Positions 63,144 to 64,000 of a DNA stretch of 64,000 nucleotides are shown piece by piece. Below the pieces are notes generated by a model. It had not been told where the DNA came from, searched no databases, and worked only from the letters and a program-made list of their open reading frames with translations. The translations under genes and the position numbers were made by a program. The stretch's first letter is position 1. Each line of letters begins with the position of its first letter. The stretch comes from Streptomyces sp. Mut1 (GTDB lineage: Bacteria > Actinomycetota > Actinomycetes > Streptomycetales > Streptomycetaceae): NCBI RefSeq assembly GCF_030719295.1, contig NZ_CP120997.1, positions 930,001 through 994,000 of the forward strand, in the 5' to 3' direction.

Positions 63144-64000
63144 ATGACGACCGACGCAGGTAAGAGCGAAGCGAGCTCAGCTCCACGTTTCACCAGCAGG
63201 GAACGGATGATCCTTTTCCTCCTGCTCGGGTCCGGATTCATGTTGTCCGTCGACTTCTCGATTCTGAACGTCGCGCTGCCCGAGGTCGGCGCGGGCGTCG
63301 GGCTGGGGCTGTCCGGGCTGCCCTGGATCACCTCGGCCTACGCCCTCCCGGCGGCGGGCTTCGCCCTCCTCTTCGGACGGATGGGCGACCTGTTCGGCCG
63401 TCGCCGGCTCTTCATCACGGGGCTGGCACTGCTCGCCGCAGCCTCGCTGCTCGGCGGATTCGCCCAGAATCCCGAGGTACTGCTGGCCGCCCGCGCACTG
63501 CAGGGATTCGCCACCGCGATGGCGATCCCCGCGTCCCTGTCCCTGCTCACCAGCACCTTCGCGGAAGGCGCGCAGCGGGACCGGGTCCTCGGCCTCAACG
63601 GCGCGCTGCTCTCCGGCGGCTTCACGGTCGGCGCACTGGTCGGCGGAGTCCTGGTCAGCCTGCTCAGCTGGCGCGCCGCGTTCTTCATCAACGTCCCGGT
63701 GGCGGTGGTCATCCTGGCGTTCACCCCCTCGCTGATCAGGGAGAGCAGCGTCCCCGACCGGGTGAAGCTGGACGTGCCCGGGGCGGTGACCGCGGCCGGC
63801 GGTCTGCTGGCCGTCATCTACGCGATCATCGAGACGAACATCTACTCGGCCATCATCGGCGTGGTTCTGCTGGCCTCGTTCTGGATGATCGAGCTGCGTT
63901 CGCCCGCGCCGCTCGCCCCGGTGCGCATCCTCAAGCGGCCGACGGTGAAGTGGGGCAACTACGGGGGCCTCGTGACGTTCTCCATGGGGACCGCCATGAT
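63144..64000 (+). CDS. MFS transporter, DHA2/EmrB-type, 5' part
   Basis: At least 285 residues of a drug:H+ antiporter are visible before the window ends. FLLLGSGFMLSVDFSILNVA matches helix 1, with the family Asp. GRMGDLFGRRRLF is the conserved loop 2-3 motif. LLAARALQGFATAMAIPASL and GALLSGGFTVGALVGGVLV (motif C-like) follow, which is typical of 14-helix exporters. The start ATG at 63144 has GAGGGAA upstream. It follows the ArsR operon by 231 bases and may export the compound sensed there. Confidence 0.88.
   Translation, partial: MTTDAGKSEASSAPRFTSRERMILFLLLGSGFMLSVDFSILNVALPEVGAGVGLGLSGLPWITSAYALPAAGFALLFGRMGDLFGRRRLFITGLALLAAASLLGGFAQNPEVLLAARALQGFATAMAIPASLSLLTSTFAEGAQRDRVLGLNGALLSGGFTVGALVGGVLVSLLSWRAAFFINVPVAVVILAFTPSLIRESSVPDRVKLDVPGAVTAAGGLLAVIYAIIETNIYSAIIGVVLLASFWMIELRSPAPLAPVRILKRPTVKWGNYGGLVTFSMGTAM

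Noticed and set aside
46200..64000. Classical secondary-metabolite core (PKS, NRPS, terpene synthase)
   Set aside because: No such megasynthase or synthase motif was found, so no known cluster type can be named.

Overview
The window is about 64 kb of chromosome from a Streptomyces species. The evidence is very high GC with strongly GC-biased third codon positions, frequent GTG and TTG starts, a conservon (cvnABCD), smeA-sffA, rbpA, a chitinase behind DasR-type boxes, and a crr-ptsI pair. From memory, the gene order 0-45 kb matches the Streptomyces coelicolor core around SCO1390-SCO1431 (crr/ptsI, smeA/sffA, rbpA, ppm1, chiD). This was not checked by alignment. No rRNA, tRNA, CRISPR array, intact insertion sequence or prophage was seen.

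Regions. 0-9.5 kb: end of crr, then ptsI, an unknown protein, acetoacetyl-CoA synthetase, a GH31 glycosidase, a zinc-ribbon NUDIX hydrolase, a secreted D-Ala-D-Ala dipeptidase and an Mpo1/DUF962 membrane protein. 9.5-13.8 kb: conservon cvnABCD. 14.2-22.1 kb: a small membrane protein converging on a three-gene operon. That operon has the order and sizes of a condensin-like Mks/Wadjet complex (kleisin-like, MukE-like, then a 1603-residue SMC-like ATPase) but no JetD nuclease. 22.2-28.0 kb: fused 5-oxoprolinase, HEAT-repeat and ankyrin proteins. 28.3-30.1 kb: smeA-sffA (sporulation septum). 30.2-34.6 kb: a MocR regulator facing a YczE-like membrane protein across a perfect palindrome, then a phosphodiesterase and a UMF1-type transporter. 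34.8-41.7 kb: rbpA behind a SigR-type promoter, fxsA, ppm1, an amidohydrolase, an Lrp regulator, two hypotheticals and an acyl-CoA dehydrogenase. 41.9-43.5 kb: chiD and a 49-residue membrane protein. 43.8-46.0 kb: a coupled operon of small peptide, ECF sigma factor and M48 membrane protease.

46.3-64 kb looks accessory. It starts with a flavoprotein plus an Enzyme I-like protein that has lost its catalytic cysteine and the HPr-binding domain. An AraC regulator, about 1.2 kb without a recognisable gene and a histidine-rich membrane protein follow. Then comes a hydroxycinnamoyl-CoA hydratase/lyase plus CoA ligase operon. After it lie redox and small-molecule genes: DUF899, SDR, alpha/beta hydrolase, group D flavin monooxygenase, F420/NADP-type reductase, GFA, PPOX and VOC. 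The segment ends with an SRPBCC-ArsR pair and a DHA2 exporter. The control region before SRPBCC-ArsR carries four copies of a 16-bp GCAA-N8-TTGC palindrome.

How they fit together. crr/ptsI serve the sugar phosphotransferase system, and chiD feeds N-acetylglucosamine into it under likely DasR control. rbpA responds to thiol stress through SigR. The right-hand segment is probably a phenolic/aromatic conversion unit built around CoA activation and side-chain cleavage of hydroxycinnamates, with downstream oxidoreductases and an export/detoxification module. That pathway reading is inference.
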